Source: Pyropia haitanensis
Taxonomy: Eukaryota > Rhodophyta > Bangiophyceae > Bangiales > Bangiaceae
Reading direction: 5' to 3'
Assembly (NCBI GenBank): GCA_008729055.1
Contig: SDUX01000004.1
Coordinates: 4,914,559-4,978,558, forward strand
DNA: 64,000 nucleotides
The translations under genes were made by a program, and so were the position numbers. This document shows, piece after piece, positions 45,266 to 57,693 of the stretch; position 1 is the stretch's first letter; each line of letters begins with the position of its first letter. The notes beneath the pieces are model-generated. The model saw nothing but the letters and a program-made list of their open reading frames with translations, was not told the origin of the DNA and did no database searches.

Positions 45266-48200
45266 CGCGCCTGCCGGGGGGGGGAGGGGGGGGGGGAGGG
45301 CGAGTGGAACATGCACGCCGCCGATCGCAGGTGCCTGCCGTCCCGTGGCGGTGCGGCGGCCGACGTGAAGACGACCGGCGGCGGGCGTCCACCAGCCGCG
45401 GCGCCGTCTGTTTGACGGGCAGCGGTGGCGGCCGTGCGTCCCCCCCCCGCGCCGCGCCCCTCCCCGTCGCCGACGACGGACGCGACGGGCCAAGAACCCT
45501 CAGGCCGTAGTAGAGGACCGCCCCGGCTCGGACGCTCGCCACCGCGCGGCGTGCCCGCCGTGGCCCGCGCTCCGACCGCCCCGTCCGTCCGTAGCGCGGC
45601 GGGCGTCGCGAGCGCGCACTCGCATGACGCGGGGCGCGTGCGCGGCGGCGGCGGTCCCCGTCAGGTGGCGCCGCGCGGGCACCTATCCGTCGCTCCGACC
45701 GCGGCGCGCGGTCACGCGGGGGGGCGGGTGGCGGGGGGGGGGACGCCCGGCCGCGGGAGGAGGTGCGGGCGACGCGGTGCGGCAGCAGAGCCGCGGAAGC
45801 CCCGCTCGCCCATCCAGGCTGCCCCCCTCCTCGCCATTGTCCAAGTGGATGGTGGCGCGTTGCGGGTGGCGCGAGCGGCTGGGCGGCCGGCCGCCTCGCC
45901 CTGTGGCTCGCCCGCGGCCTGCCATCCCCCTCTGGTCGAGGCCGCCCCAGCTCCTGACGCAGGGACCACCGCGCGGGCATCCGCCGCCAGCCGCCGCTCA
46001 TCGCTCCTTGCCACGCACGCGCGGGGAGGCGTGTCGGGGGGAGGGGGCCAGCTGTCCCTATCATGGCTGTCCTGGTCTCTGCTGCCCGCCGGCGCGGCGG
46101 GGTTGCGTGCCCCGCCAGTGCCGGCCGGGCGCGCCCCCCCAATAGGCAGCACCGGCTTAACGTTGGCATCTGTGGGGTGGCCACCACCCCACGGGGAGGG
46201 GTCGGCAGTGGCGTCTGGTGACGCACGCCGCGCAACGCGGACATCAATGGAAAGGGCGTCGTTGTCGCTGTGGGAAGAGCGGGGGGAACCCCCGCGAGAT
46301 GCGGCGCAATGGCCACGACGCCTGGTGGGGAGAGAGGGGAGACGGGCGGCGGGGGGAGGGGCAAGGCGATGGGTCGTTGACCCCCCACCGCGTACAGTAG
46401 TGCCGTCCCCGCGCACCGCACTGTGGTCGCTCATACCCGGTACAGCACTGGCTGCCCAGTCCCGCCGTACAGGTCGGCCGCGCCACTCACGTTGCGACAG
46501 CCGGCGGGGGCCAGCGCGACGCGCCGCGCGCGCAGCGGGCCCACCCAACGGGCGGGCCCGCTGCTGACGCAGCAGCTCACTCGGGCGGGGGCGCGGCGTG
46601 ACGGGCGTCCCCCCCCGCCTTTGCCAGCCGCCGGCGTGGCGCGCACGGCGGCGGCCGCGGGGGCGGGTGCCGCCCCCCGGCTGTCGAGCGCGGCGGCGCG
46701 GCGGTGGGGGTGTCCCGAAATGGAATCCTGCCGCCGCCCACTTTCCGTGGGGGCTGCTGGCTGGCAACCGCTGGGGCGGCCGAGCGGACACCCCACAGAC
46801 TACGACACATCTATGCACATGTGGGGGAGAGAGGCCGCCCCAAGCGCCTGATCGCGCCCCCCCCCCTCGGGGCGGTAGCACGCTGCATACCAGCGGGCCC
46901 GCCCGTGCCAACTGGGAGCCACAGGGGCGGGACGGGTGTCAGACCCGCCCGCCGACTGCATCACGGTGCCGCGGGCACGCGGCGTGGCGGCCTCTGGTGG
47001 GGAGGGCAAGAGACGCACCCCGCCCACTGCGGCTTGGCCGGCGGGGACCCGGCGCGACGCCGGTCGCTGTCCCCAACCGGGGACCAGACCGCCGTGGCCA
47101 CCCGGCCCACCGCAGGTTGGGGTGGGTGGCCGTGGGAGGGCTCCCGCCGTGGCCGTCGCCGTCAGGCAGGCAGGCCCCACTCGGTCGGGGCCCCTCCCAG
47201 GGGGGCCCCCGTCCAGGGAGCGGCTACGACGGCGGGTCCCACAGAGTTCTGGCGGGGCCCCCGAGTGGCCGTGACGGGGGTCTCACAGTGTAAGGACACC
47301 AGCCTTGCTCGGGACAGCACTATCATGTAGGACAATTCCAGTAAACAAACAGACAGCACCGTTGTCGAGGGAAGTGTGAATCACGACGATTACAACACTG
47401 TGCTCATGTTTGTACTTCTGAGTAGTGCACAACTACATTGTCTTTGTAAGTACAGTGAAGTTGATCGCTTCACACAATTTCTCCACATTCCGTGTTGGAC
47501 TTTCAACCACCCCAGTTTGTGGACAGAAAGCAAGTAGATCACTTGCGTTGTTCTACTGGTATATCTTTTCGTGTCGAGCACAATCCGGGACCACAGATGC
47601 TCGCGAGAGAACGGCCGCCTCCGATGCCCACCCGACTTGGTCGCACACGCGTGTGAGGCCGCGCACCGCCCGCGCAACGCGGGTGTCGCCACCAAGGCGC
47701 GTCCCCGCCACCGGCCCGACACCCTCGCGGCGCGACGCGGGACACAGGGATTGCTCGCCCGCTCCCTCCCTCCCGCGTTCCCGCCGCCGCCGCGGCCACG
47801 TCCGCACCCCCACCACCACCGCCGCGGTGCGAGCGTGACGGCAGGCGCGGCAGGCCCCGCGAGGCCGCCGGCACGCGCCCGCACCGGGAACGCGTGGTCC
47901 TCTTTTCGCACGAGCGCCGCGCGGGGCACCCGCGGCGGCCCGTGGCCACCCCCGCTGTCACGCCCGCGTCCCGAGCCGCTCGACCGTGGCCGACGGGCCG
48001 CGCGGCCCCGGGATCACCGGCCGCGCAGCAAGGCCACCCCCGCGCCACCGCGTGGCGTGGGGCCCCCACCGCGGCGCGCCCTGCCGCTCGCCGCCGGCCG
48101 GGACACCCCCGCGGCCGCCGTCCCCGACCGCCGCGGCCACCGCCGCGCCCGACCGCGGGACGGGCGGTACGGGACCCGGGGCGAGGCAGCGGCGATCCCC

Positions 48201-48753
48201 GCCGCCCCGCAGCGGTCGAGCGCACGCAGCGCCAAACGGGGTGCGGCTCTGCCGACCGCGCGGCAGACCGTTGTGCCCGCCGTCCACCGCCCCTGCCGCC
48301 GCGGTCGCCACGTGCTCCATCCGCCGCCGCGGAACGGCAGCGTCGTCGACGGCGTCGCCGCCGTCCCTGACGACGGGGGAGGGGGTGCGTGCGTGGGGGG
48401 TGCGTGGGCAGGACCAGCCGTCGTGCCGCTGTGGCAGCAACAAGGACGCGGGGTGGGCGCGGGCGCTGGCGGCGGGCCGCGGCGGGCGGTTGCGGGGGGG
48501 GGGAAGCGCGGGCTGCTGCTGGCGTGGCGCCGCGGCCCGAGCTGCCGGGGCCTACCGGTACCAGCAGCGGGCAAAGGCGCAGAAAAAAAATCGGGAAGAT
48601 ACCCCACGTCGCGGCGGCCGCTCCGGTGCGGGGGCGGCCGCCCGCTCGTCGCCGCCACATCCAGCACAGCCCGCCACCAGGCAGCCCTTTGCCCCCCCCC
48701 CCCCACCCCCACAGAACCTCCCGCATGGATAGAAGCGAAGAGGCGTGGGCGCA
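45266..48753. other. Long GC-rich region without a recognised gene
   Basis: Open frames overlap on all strands because of GC content. None shows a domain. The part 47285-47580 drops to lower GC and looks like a spacer. The part 47600-48730 is very GC-rich, low-complexity and open in several frames. It could hide a fast-evolving or disordered-protein gene, but I cannot choose a frame. Confidence 0.4.
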
Positions 48754-49384
48754 CTACGTGCCGCCCCCCCCTCCCCTCCCCCCCCACCGGCGGCCGACGC
48801 CCGGCACCAGCCCGCGGCGGAGGAGCGCCCGCCGCTTCTCCACAAACCGCCCGTGCAACGCGGCGGGGCACACGTCGGGGATCCACGCGCCCGCGACGCC
48901 CACCGCCGCGAGGACGTCCATATAGGCCGACGCGGCGTTGGGGTCCCCGTCGACGCCCCACCAGGCGAGGCGGGGTGCGCCGCCGGGGCCGCCGCCAAGG
49001 CCCTCGCCAGCACCACCGCCTCCCTTGGCAAGGGCGTCGTGCCCACCCCCCACCGCGCCGCCACTCCCCACGCCCGCACCGCGCGCGGCGGCAGAGGTGG
49101 CAAACGCGGTGTCGGTGGCGGTCGCCGCCGCCGCCGCCGCCGCCGCCTCCCCCCCCCCCGACCGCCCCACACTCGACACGGACGCGTCGGACGAGCAGGT
49201 GCTGCCAAGGTCACACGCCACCCGCCGCCGCGCCTTGGACGCGTACGCCCCGCTCGCGTGGCGCACCACCACCGTCGCGGGGGTCACGGCGGGCGCCACG
49301 CCGGCGAGCGCCTCGAGGCTGCTGACGCTCCGCGCGGCGCCCGCGGCGGGCGCCCCCGCCACCCCACCGCCGGCCGCCCCCGCC

Positions 49385-49415
<31 letters not shown>

Positions 49416-50483
49416 CCGCCACCGCCGCCGCCGCCGACGCCGTCGCGGCCGTCCCGCCCGTGACGTCCACGCCCGCCGCCACCTCCTCTGCCGTCGGCGG
49501 CGGCAGCAGGAAGCCCGACGGCCGCAGCCGGTTGACGACGCCGCCCAGCGCGTCGCGCCACGCGTGGGGCGGCGGCCGCAGCGCCGCGACGAGGCGGCTG
49601 CGCGTCAGGCCGAGTGCCGCCGCGAGGCCCGCCCCGGGGTCGCACACCACCTCGCCGGGGAAGGGGGCGACGGCTTCCCAGGCGGCGAGCCATCGCGCCG
49701 CCGCCGCGGGGGGGGCGGGCGTCACAAAGACGAGGCGCGCACGGGCGGCGTCGAGGGTGGGGCGTAGCCGCGCGTAGACGAGTGGTCGGGACTCTGTCGA
49801 GTACGACCTGGGAGGGATGGACGGGTGGGGACGGGCGTGAAGCAGACCACAGCGGATGCAGCGCACGGTACACCCACAGCGGTTAGACGGCCACTCGCCA
49901 ACCGGCAGTAACTCCACTCCACACCCGTCATCCACTCATCCCACCGGCCTCAAACGAAAGGACGCCGATGCCGTTCCCCGTCCGCGCCCCCCACACAGGG
50001 GCATCACCAAACGGAACCAACCGCCCCACGCCAACCGCCGCGCACACCCCCCTCTCCCCCTCCACGCCACCACCAAAACGTACGTTGCACCCCGGCTCAA
50101 AAACACCAGGATGGTGTGCCCGTTCTCGGCAGCGGAGGCCGCAGCAGCGCCCCCCCCCCCCCCGCCAGCCCCCGCCCCCGTCGGCGTGGCGGGCGTGGCC
50201 GAAAGAGGCTGCCGACGCGCACCGCATCGCCCGCCGGCGACGCGACGCGCACCTCGGCGAGCGCCGCCCAGTCGACCGCGCCGTTGAGGCGCGCGGCGGC
50301 GGCAGCAGGGGTGGCGACGGGGGACGGGGGGTGGGTACCCCAGGGGGGGGCGAGGGGGAAGGGGGGGGTCTTGGCAGTGGTCGTCGTCGTTGTCGTCGTC
50401 GTGGCCGTGGAGGTGGAGGAGAGGGGGGGGGGGGGGGGGAGGGGGGAACCCCCGCCGGGGAGGGGCGGTGGTGCCCTCGGCAT
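48754..50483 (-). CDS. Thioredoxin-fold, AhpC/TSA-like (PRXL2-type) protein, tentative
   Basis: Exon 1 is 50483-50084 and exon 2 is 49807-48754; intron 49808-50083 runs GTACGT...CCCAG, phase 2. Exon 1 encodes a Pro/Thr-rich leader, then VDWAALAEVRVASPAGDAVR, which resembles the strand before the redox site in AhpC/TSA-like proteins, and after the 14-base run 50150-50163 (frame slip) NGHTILVFLSRG. Exon 2 continues ARLVFVTP, FPGEVVCDPGAGLAAALGL, like the DPxxxLYxALG block of PRXL2 proteins. A long Ala/Gly insert separates it from a C-terminal WWGVDGDPNAASAYMDVLA block. The peroxiredoxin-like CxxC that should follow LVFL is absent. The ATG at 50481-50483 is tentative, and the C terminus may be altered by C-runs near 48761-48784. 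The fold assignment is only suggestive. Confidence 0.5.
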
Positions 50484-53400
50484 CGTGAGGGGGGGAGGGC
50501 AGGGAGAATGGCAGATGGACAGGGATAAATGGGGGGAGGACTGGGGCGATACTGACAAAGGGCGAGGTGATGGGGGGGGGGGGGGGTGTGAGTAAAAAGG
50601 AATGACGGGGTTGGAGAGGAGGCGGACCGGCGGGCGGCCGGTTGGGCAGGGGAGAGGACGGTCGGATGGGTGGGCGGGCGGGTGGGTGAGCGGACGCGCG
50701 GGGGGCGGGAGGCGTGACGACGATGCGGCAGGGGCCGGTCGCGCGGCCGGTGACCGCGCGGCCGGTGACGCTACGGGAGCGGGGTGCCCCACCGCCTCGT
50801 CCGCCGCCCAACGACCGGCAGTTGATGGGCGGCACAGCACACGTCCGTCGGGTGGGGGGCAAAGGAAGCACACCCACGACGCGGCCGACCAATCCCCGTC
50901 GAGACAAACGGCCGCGGGGCGGCTCGGCGTGGGGGTGAGGAGGGGAGAGAGAAGGGGGCGGGGGGAATGGCCAGAGGCGGGCGGCGCAAGGCCACGACGC
51001 GCGCGGGCAGGTGTGAAGGCGGGGGGGGGGGGGCGGGGACGGGCGGGCGGCCAGGCGCGGCGGACAGGGCCACAGCGCGGGCGAGCCGGCACGGACAGGG
51101 GGGGCGCCCGAGGCCGAGACGGCCGACGCGGCGGCGACGGCAGCCGGTGGATGATGTGATGGGGGGGGGGGGGGGGGGGTCCACACGACGATGCTCGGTG
51201 TGAGCGGCCGCGCCAACGGCAACCGCCGCCCACCGCCGCGGTGGGTGTACCGCGACGACAGCAGGTGAGGGGCAGGGGGGGGGGAGGAGGGCACGCGGGG
51301 AGGCAAGGCGGCGGGGGGGGCGCGGGGGGGTGCCGCCGCCGCCGCCACGGCCGGCTGGCCACCCCCCGCCGCAGCGGGCACGGCCGGCGGGCCGGCCGGC
51401 GCGCGTCCCGAGGCGGCGGCGCCCCTCCCCTCCCCGCGGGCGGCGGTGGCCCCCCCCCAACGGCCAAGCCGCGACGGCCGCCGGCCGGCCGCAGCGGGCG
51501 CGCGCCGGGCGGCAGCCGCGTCCGCAGCGGCGGCACGGCGCGGCCGTCGGGAGCGGTGCGCCACCGGCGTCGTCTGTGGGGCAACCGGGACGGGGCAGGG
51601 GGGGAGGAGGAGGAGGAGGGGGGGGGGGGGGAACGAACGGGCAGCGCGCTGCCGTCCCCCGCCGACGCCCACGCACCGCCTGCGAGCGGCAATGGGGCGC
51701 ACGCAGGGGGGGGGGGGCACCGCGACGCGCACGCGGCGCGGCAGCGGCGCGCCACCCCCCCCCCCCACCACGCGGCAGCGGCGGGCACGCACCGGCGGCC
51801 GCCGCCGCCGCGCGTGCGCCGTCGTTGGCTCGGCGGCCGCGCCGCGGGCGCCGCCGGCGGGGTCACCCCCCCCCGGCGCGCACGCCACCCCGCGACACAC
51901 CCACCACCCCTGTCGTCAGCTGCCCATGAAAGCCCATCCAAAGCCTGGTTTGGATGGGACCTGGATGGGAACTGGATGGGCCTCAGAAGCCCCATCGAAG
52001 CGCCTTTTCGATGAGCCTTCGATGGCATCTCGATGGGGACTCACTTGGATGGGCTCGATGGGGTTTCCCATCGAGCAAAAGACTCGAGAGAACTGGCCAA
52101 CAAGCTATATTTATTGAGCTATCTCGAGCACAAATGTGACGTTTCCACGAAAAGACTGCTGCCTTTTCTTCTGCACGTGTCATTGGCTTATAAACCCTGG
52201 TGACAGCGTCTCATCAGCCAATAGACGGCGTGATTGAGTTAACAGACTGAAAAAAATAATTGTTCATAGCCACATCGATCTTGCGCCACCCGGTAATACT
52301 GATCGCCTTCGCTGTCAGACACCCGCTGGACACCCGCTCAATGAGCCACTACACTACCACTCGCATTTATTTTCGCTCACATACATGGCTTTTGGATGAT
52401 ATATACTCTCACTAAACACTGCGATTGAAGTACCCGTTATTGTGTTGAGCGGCGTAGAAGTGCCGCGGTACGCTACGGCATGGTCGCTCTTTGCTGATCC
52501 TGTTCAAAACTGTTGCTCCTGTCTTTCTGTGGAAGCGGCCCACGAAGTTGACTGTCGCTGTAACTCGGTCTTGCCGCGACCTCAGCCACATGTTCTATCG
52601 CTGTCTCTGTCGGTGCCTTTGGCGTACCAGATCTGACTCTGAGCATACTCATCGCACCAGAGAGACACCGAGTGCGCCGGAGCCTCTTTCTGGTAAAAGA
52701 CAAGGAGCATGCATGGTGCCGAGAGCAGGCTTGTTCCAGGGCCCGAAGGACGAAGGAAGATCGTTTTCGCCCTGACGCCGACTCCGCGCGAAGGTGCGAC
52801 TCCATACGCGTTCGTCGCTTCTTACAGAACATGAAATCAATGAAACGTCCAATTGAGGTTCGTGACCTCAGACTTTTCGCGCCGAGAGGCTCAGGGAGGT
52901 CCCCTGTGCGGACAACGGCGCGCCGCTGTCGCAACACATGTCATTGTTTGCTCCAACCTGGCTGGAAGTGGCCGTTGTTTCAACATTTCTGGAGGAGTCC
53001 TTGTGAGGTTGTTGATCCATCCAATCAGAGAGCGTCTAGCAGCGTGGATCTCGCGCCTCTTGCGGTGTCCCAAGACTGTTGTGGGGCACGTGAGACAAAA
53101 GCCCATCGAACGCTGTGTTCGCTTCGGGCCCGGCCCCGTCGAGAGTCCCATCCAAAGTGCGCTTTCGATGGGCTTTTGGATGGGCTGGAAACGCCCATCG
53201 AAACGGGCCTTCGATGGGCCGATGGGGGTGGATGGGGTTGGATGGGAACTCGATGGGGTTTAGGTGGGAACTGACGGTGGGCGGTCGCGGCGCCGCGCGC
53301 GCGCCCGCGCTCCCCCGCCGCCGCCGCTGGCCGGCCGCGCCACCCCCCACCGCCGCCCCCCCCCCCCCTGCGGCGGGTCGTCCAACCAGAGCCCGCGGCG

Positions 53401-55078
53401 GCGCCACGCGGCGCAGCGGTCGTGCGCGCGGTGCCGCCCGACCGGGCGGTGGTCCACCACAGCCCACCGCACCACCCAGCGGGGGCGGTAGAGGGAGGGG
53501 AGGAGCCGCGCGCATCCCGCGGGTCGTGGGAGGTGGTGCCACCCGAGCAACCTCGCAGAGGGAGGTGGCAGAGGGGGCGCGCGAGCGCGCAGGGGGGGGG
53601 GGCACGTCGGCCAGCAGGCGCTCGCACTGTCGCGGCGCACGGGCGGGGGTCGGCGCGGTCGCGGCGGCGGCGGGTGGCCGGCGGACCGGTGCAGTGCGGC
53701 CGCCCAGCGGGGCTAGCTGTCGGCGGTGTGGCGCTCGGTTGGCGACGCAAAGGGGCACCCCCGTCTTTTGTGGCCGACGCGCGCGCGAGAGGCGGGAAGG
53801 GATGAGGGGACAGGGGTGGAGTTGGATCCGTGGGAGTCGGGGGGGGCAAGCAGAAGGAGGTGTCCCCCTCGCCGCGGCCCAGCGGTGGCAGCCGTCTGGT
53901 TGACGGTGAGACGCGACCGCGACGCGCCGCGCAGGCGCAGGCGATCCGCTCCGCCCGGCGTCTCTCGAGGTGGGGGGGGGGTGGGGGAAATGGGGTTGTC
54001 GCGGTTGTCGTGCTGCGGGGGGGGTCGGCCGGCCGGGGGGGGGGGGCCCGACGGGACACGCGCGGACGACCATCGTCACGTTTGCCCCCAAATCCCACCG
54101 CCGGACCATCACACTGTGCGTTGGCCACCGGGCCATCGAAACAGGCGGTCGTCGACCCGGCGAGTATCCCATTTTAGGCTAACGCGCAGGCCAACGACTG
54201 CCCCTAGCGATGGTCGAGAACTCCGCCCCGGAACTGACATCAACTGCAGGTGCCCCGGCCCAAGGCTCGTGGCAGTCGGATCACGTGTGTGTCACGTCGT
54301 GACGGCTCGAAATCTCACGCTCTGATTGGACTGTCTAGGATCTAGTTGGGCAGCGTGAAGGAGAAGTTGAACCAAGTGCTTGGACTCAGATCGTGTCCAG
54401 GACTGCTTTGCCTGGTCACCGCTCTGCCCCTGAGGAGCTGCGTCGTGCCGCCGTTCCCTCGAGGGGGCTTCAGCTGCGTTCGCCCTCGCAGACCCGTTTT
54501 GCCGGCACACAGCCGGGAGCGACGGGCGACGGCCGGGTACCCAGCCGTGGTCCAGGCGCGAATGCCCTCAACCCTCGTGCAGCTGCCGACCCTGGCGCTG
54601 CGTACACGCAAAGAGCAGCACGGATGACGCAGATGGCGGCAGTTGAGAGGGCGGCGCCTGCGGCAGAGCCGACGACCGCTGCACGGACGGGGAGCGAGAT
54701 AGACCCCGCTCCACGGCAGGCAGCCGTACCGCGGCAGTGACAGCGATCCAGGACCAGCAGCCGCCCCCATTGATCTCGGGCAGGACCAGTTACTCCCCCG
54801 GGTGTTGCATCGAATTCCAATTCCTCACCCAGGAGAAGGATTGCGGAATATAGACTGCTGATTGGCCCACAGCACTGAAACGGTCGCGGATTCGTGACAT
54901 GGCAGGGTGGCACGGGCGGTGCAAGAGGGCCCAACGCAGGGGCGAAATCGCCTCCCCATCAATGTCCATCAAAGACTGGTGTCGTTGGGCGTTTTTGGTG
55001 CATCGCTGGCGTAACGCAACTGGCCGTCGATTTTAGCTTGGGGCAAACGTGACGATGCCAGCCAGAGCGGCCCGGTGC
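50484..55078. other. Region upstream of the MITE cluster
   Basis: 50484-51900 is very GC-rich and G-run-rich, with no gene chosen. 51914-53276 holds a candidate element with GATGGG-rich ends (listed). 53280-54180 is GC-rich again. 54180-55078 is moderate GC. No coding sequence is recognised. Confidence 0.4.
51914..53276. mobile_element. Candidate element with subterminal GATGGG/CCCATC repeats
   Basis: Both ends (about 51926-52075 and 53100-53263) carry clustered CCCATCGA/CCCATCCA and TCGATGGG/GGATGGG motifs, each eight or more times. The outer edges read CGTCAGCTGCCCA on the left and, reverse-complemented, CGTCAGTTCCCA on the right. The interior is distinctly lower in GC. I find no target duplication and no transposase, so boundaries are provisional. 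Confidence 0.5.
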
Positions 55079-55081
55079 TCA

Positions 55082-55564
55082 GAGCATCTCCACCAATGGA
55101 GCCAAAAGCCAACTCAAACGAGACACGTGGCGCAACGTGGGCGACTGTGAATGGCCACTCCAACCGAGAAGCCAGCGCCGCGCACGTCACGTCTCAAGCA
55201 AAGCATCTAGTGGGGCGCCTGGAGAGAGTAGCCGATTTCACGCCGTACTAGCGTCCTGTGGGACTGTCTGCAAGCCACGGGTCACGCTTCCTATTGGCGC
55301 AGGTTGGCTCCGCGTTTGGCCAAAAGCCAAAACACCGCGCCAAAAAGGCTCGTTTGGCGCGGGGGTTGGCTCCGCTGCCGTTGAGAGCCAAAAACTCGAG
55401 TGCTCTCGAGACGCATTAAGGTGGTCTCGAGAGCGATTAAGAATTGTGATACAGTCTTAGTTTTGGACCGTCACACGGCCCACCAGTCAGAGCCAAAGCC
55501 AAACCGGTGAAACGGGTGCCACGTAGTTGGCTTTTGGCTTTTGGCTGCATTGGTGGAAATGCTC
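55082..55564 (+). mobile_element. MITE family B, copy 1 (483 bp, TCA duplication)
   Basis: Inverted repeats GAGCATCTCCACCAATGGAG and GAGCATTTCCACCAATGCAG continue into CCAAAAGCCAA. TCA flanks both sides (55079-55081, 55565-55567). No coding capacity is assigned; internal open frames are by-products. Confidence 0.93.
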
Positions 55565-55712
55565 TCACGCCGGATTGACAATGGCCGCCCAGGTGGCCAC
55601 CGGCAGCGCGCCGCCGCGCGTCTCGCCGCGGCGGCGGCGACCCCCCAACGGCGCGCAGCGGTCGCAAGCCGAGTTTGCTAGTGGACCCGGGGGGTGTGTG
55701 GGGGCACACTGA

Positions 55713-56195
55713 GAGCATCTCCACCAATGGAGCCAAAAGCCTACCCAAACGAGACACGTGGCGCAACGTGGGCGACTGTGAATGGCCACTCCAACCGAGA
55801 AGCCAGCGCCGCGCACGTCACGTCTCAAGCAAAGCATCTAGTGGGGCGCCTGGAGAGAGTAGCCGATTTCACGCCGTACTAGCGTCCTGTGGGACTGTCT
55901 GCAAGCCACGGGTCACGCTTCCTATTGGCGCAGGTTGGCTCCGCGTTTGGCCAAAAGCCAAAACACCGCGCCAAAAAGGCTCGTTTGGCGCGGGGGTTGG
56001 CTCCGCTGCCGTTGAGAGCCAAAAACTCGAGTGCTCTCGAGGCGCATTAAGGTGGTCTCCAGAGCGATTAAGAATTGTGATACAGTCTTAGTTTTGGACC
56101 GTCACACGGCCCACCAGTCAGAGCCAAAGCCAAACCGGTGAAACGGGTGCCACGTAGTTGGCTTTTGGCTTTTGGCTGCATTGGTGGAGATGCTC
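55713..56195 (+). mobile_element. MITE family B, copy 2 (483 bp, TGA duplication)
   Basis: Same length and nearly the same sequence as copy 1, same orientation. TGA flanks both sides (55710-55712, 56196-56198). Few substitutions separate it from copy 1. Confidence 0.93.
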
Positions 56196-56554
56196 TGACA
56201 AGCGCGCCGCCACGGTTTGCGACAGAGGGCGGCGGGCCACGTCTGTCGGGGACCACGACAGCTCCGTGCTAGCTAGGACCTCCTGGTGTTGTGGCCGCGG
56301 TGGGTAGCCGGGGGGGGGGGGGGGGCGGCCGGCGGGGACGGCGATCGACGACGAGGCTGCCGTTTCGGTTCTTGTGTTGCGCTCTCCGTGCCCGTCTGCC
56401 CCACACGGCATCGCGGCCGAGTCCCCACAACGCCGCCCCCCGCTCGAGCGGACTCGCCCCGAGCTGCTGTCTGTCAACACCAACCGCGAACGCCAGCTTC
56501 AGATCCGGGTTGGCGCAGGCTCCAGGGCGGCGCCGCGCCCCTGCGTAGTGGAGC
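56196..56554. other. GC-rich spacer between MITE B copy 2 and MITE A copy 1
   Basis: Contains a G-run at 56311-56324. No gene is recognised. Confidence 0.5.
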
Positions 56555-56557
56555 TTA

Positions 56558-57122
56558 GAGCACATCCAGCAACGTCGGGACCAACGGTCAAATGATTCAT
56601 TTCAGCGAACACGTGCGCGCTTCTGGTTGGATGCCCATTTCTGTTGGGGCGTGCCCCAACCGGTCTTGCAGGACTTGTATAGAACGGGGCGCAGACTAGC
56701 CGAAAAGGCGGAAGGATGGGTTCACGCCGGTGGGAGAACAAAGACCCAACCCCATTCCTCAAATGTAGCTTCAAATCGGGATCAGAGAAGCAGCTGGGAT
56801 GCGAGCCCGCGATCGTCCAGCGCCACGTTTCAGTCACCCCATTGGTCCGATTTCGTTTCACAGGTCGCCAACAGGATGGGGATGGTCCCGCTCGCTCCCC
56901 ATTCTCACACAAAATGGGGCGCAGGAGAGACCAACCCCATCCTGCGATCCGAATATGCAGAGTACTTACCAAAAATATATGAATCAGATTCGTCATATAT
57001 GGCCTGCCGTTGGGGCGTCATGTGGCCGTTTGTATTGACTGCTGAGCGTTCGAACCCCATCCAGCAAATATGAGAGCCACGTGTACATATTCGCGACCAT
57101 CCTGGCATTGTTGGATGTGCTC
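56558..57122 (+). mobile_element. MITE family A, copy 1 (565 bp, TTA duplication)
   Basis: Left end GAGCACATCCAGCAACG and reverse-complemented right end GAGCACATCCAACAATG. TTA at 56555-56557 and 57123-57125. Virtually identical to copy 2; the differences I see are near 56585-56598 and at one base near the right end. Confidence 0.92.
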
Positions 57123-57125
57123 TTA

Positions 57126-57690
57126 GAGCACATCCAGCAACGTCGGGACCAATGGTTAAATAATTCATTTCAGCGAACACGTGCGCGCTTCTGGTTGGAT
57201 GCCCATTTCTGTTGGGGCGTGCCCCAACCGGTCTTGCAGGACTTGTATAGAACGGGGCGCAGACTAGCCGAAAAGGCGGAAGGATGGGTTCACGCCGGTG
57301 GGAGAACAAAGACCCAACCCCATTCCTCAAATGTAGCTTCAAATCGGGATCAGAGAAGCAGCTGGGATGCGAGCCCGCGATCGTCCAGCGCCACGTTTCA
57401 GTCACCCCATTGGTCCGATTTCGTTTCACAGGTCGCCAACAGGATGGGGATGGTCCCGCTCGCTCCCCATTCTCACACAAAATGGGGCGCAGGAGAGACC
57501 AACCCCATCCTGCGATCCGAATATGCAGAGTACTTACCAAAAATATATGAATCAGATTCGTCATATATGGCCTGCCGTTGGGGCGTCATGTGGCCGTTTG
57601 TATTGACTGCTGAGCGTTCGAACCCCATCCAGCAAATATGAGAGCCACGTGTACGTATTCGCGACCATCCTGGCATTGTTGGATGTGCTC
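57126..57690 (+). mobile_element. MITE family A, copy 2 (565 bp, TTA duplication)
   Basis: Directly follows copy 1 after a single TTA and is followed by another TTA (57691-57693). Same length and orientation as copy 1. Confidence 0.92.
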
Positions 57691-57693
57691 TTA

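Noticed and set aside
45712..46434. Minus-strand ORF (MSDHSAVRGDGTTV...) in the GC-rich gap
   Set aside because: Composition is somewhat protein-like, but several other frames are equally open and there is no domain, so no frame could be justified.
47571..49325. Long + strand open frame of over 580 codons
   Set aside because: It is antisense to the thioredoxin-like gene over its last part and consists of Pro/Arg-rich sequence typical of antisense GC-rich DNA.
56627..57641. Apparent repeated 148-186 aa ORFs
   Set aside because: They lie inside MITE family A copies and are duplicated only because the elements are.
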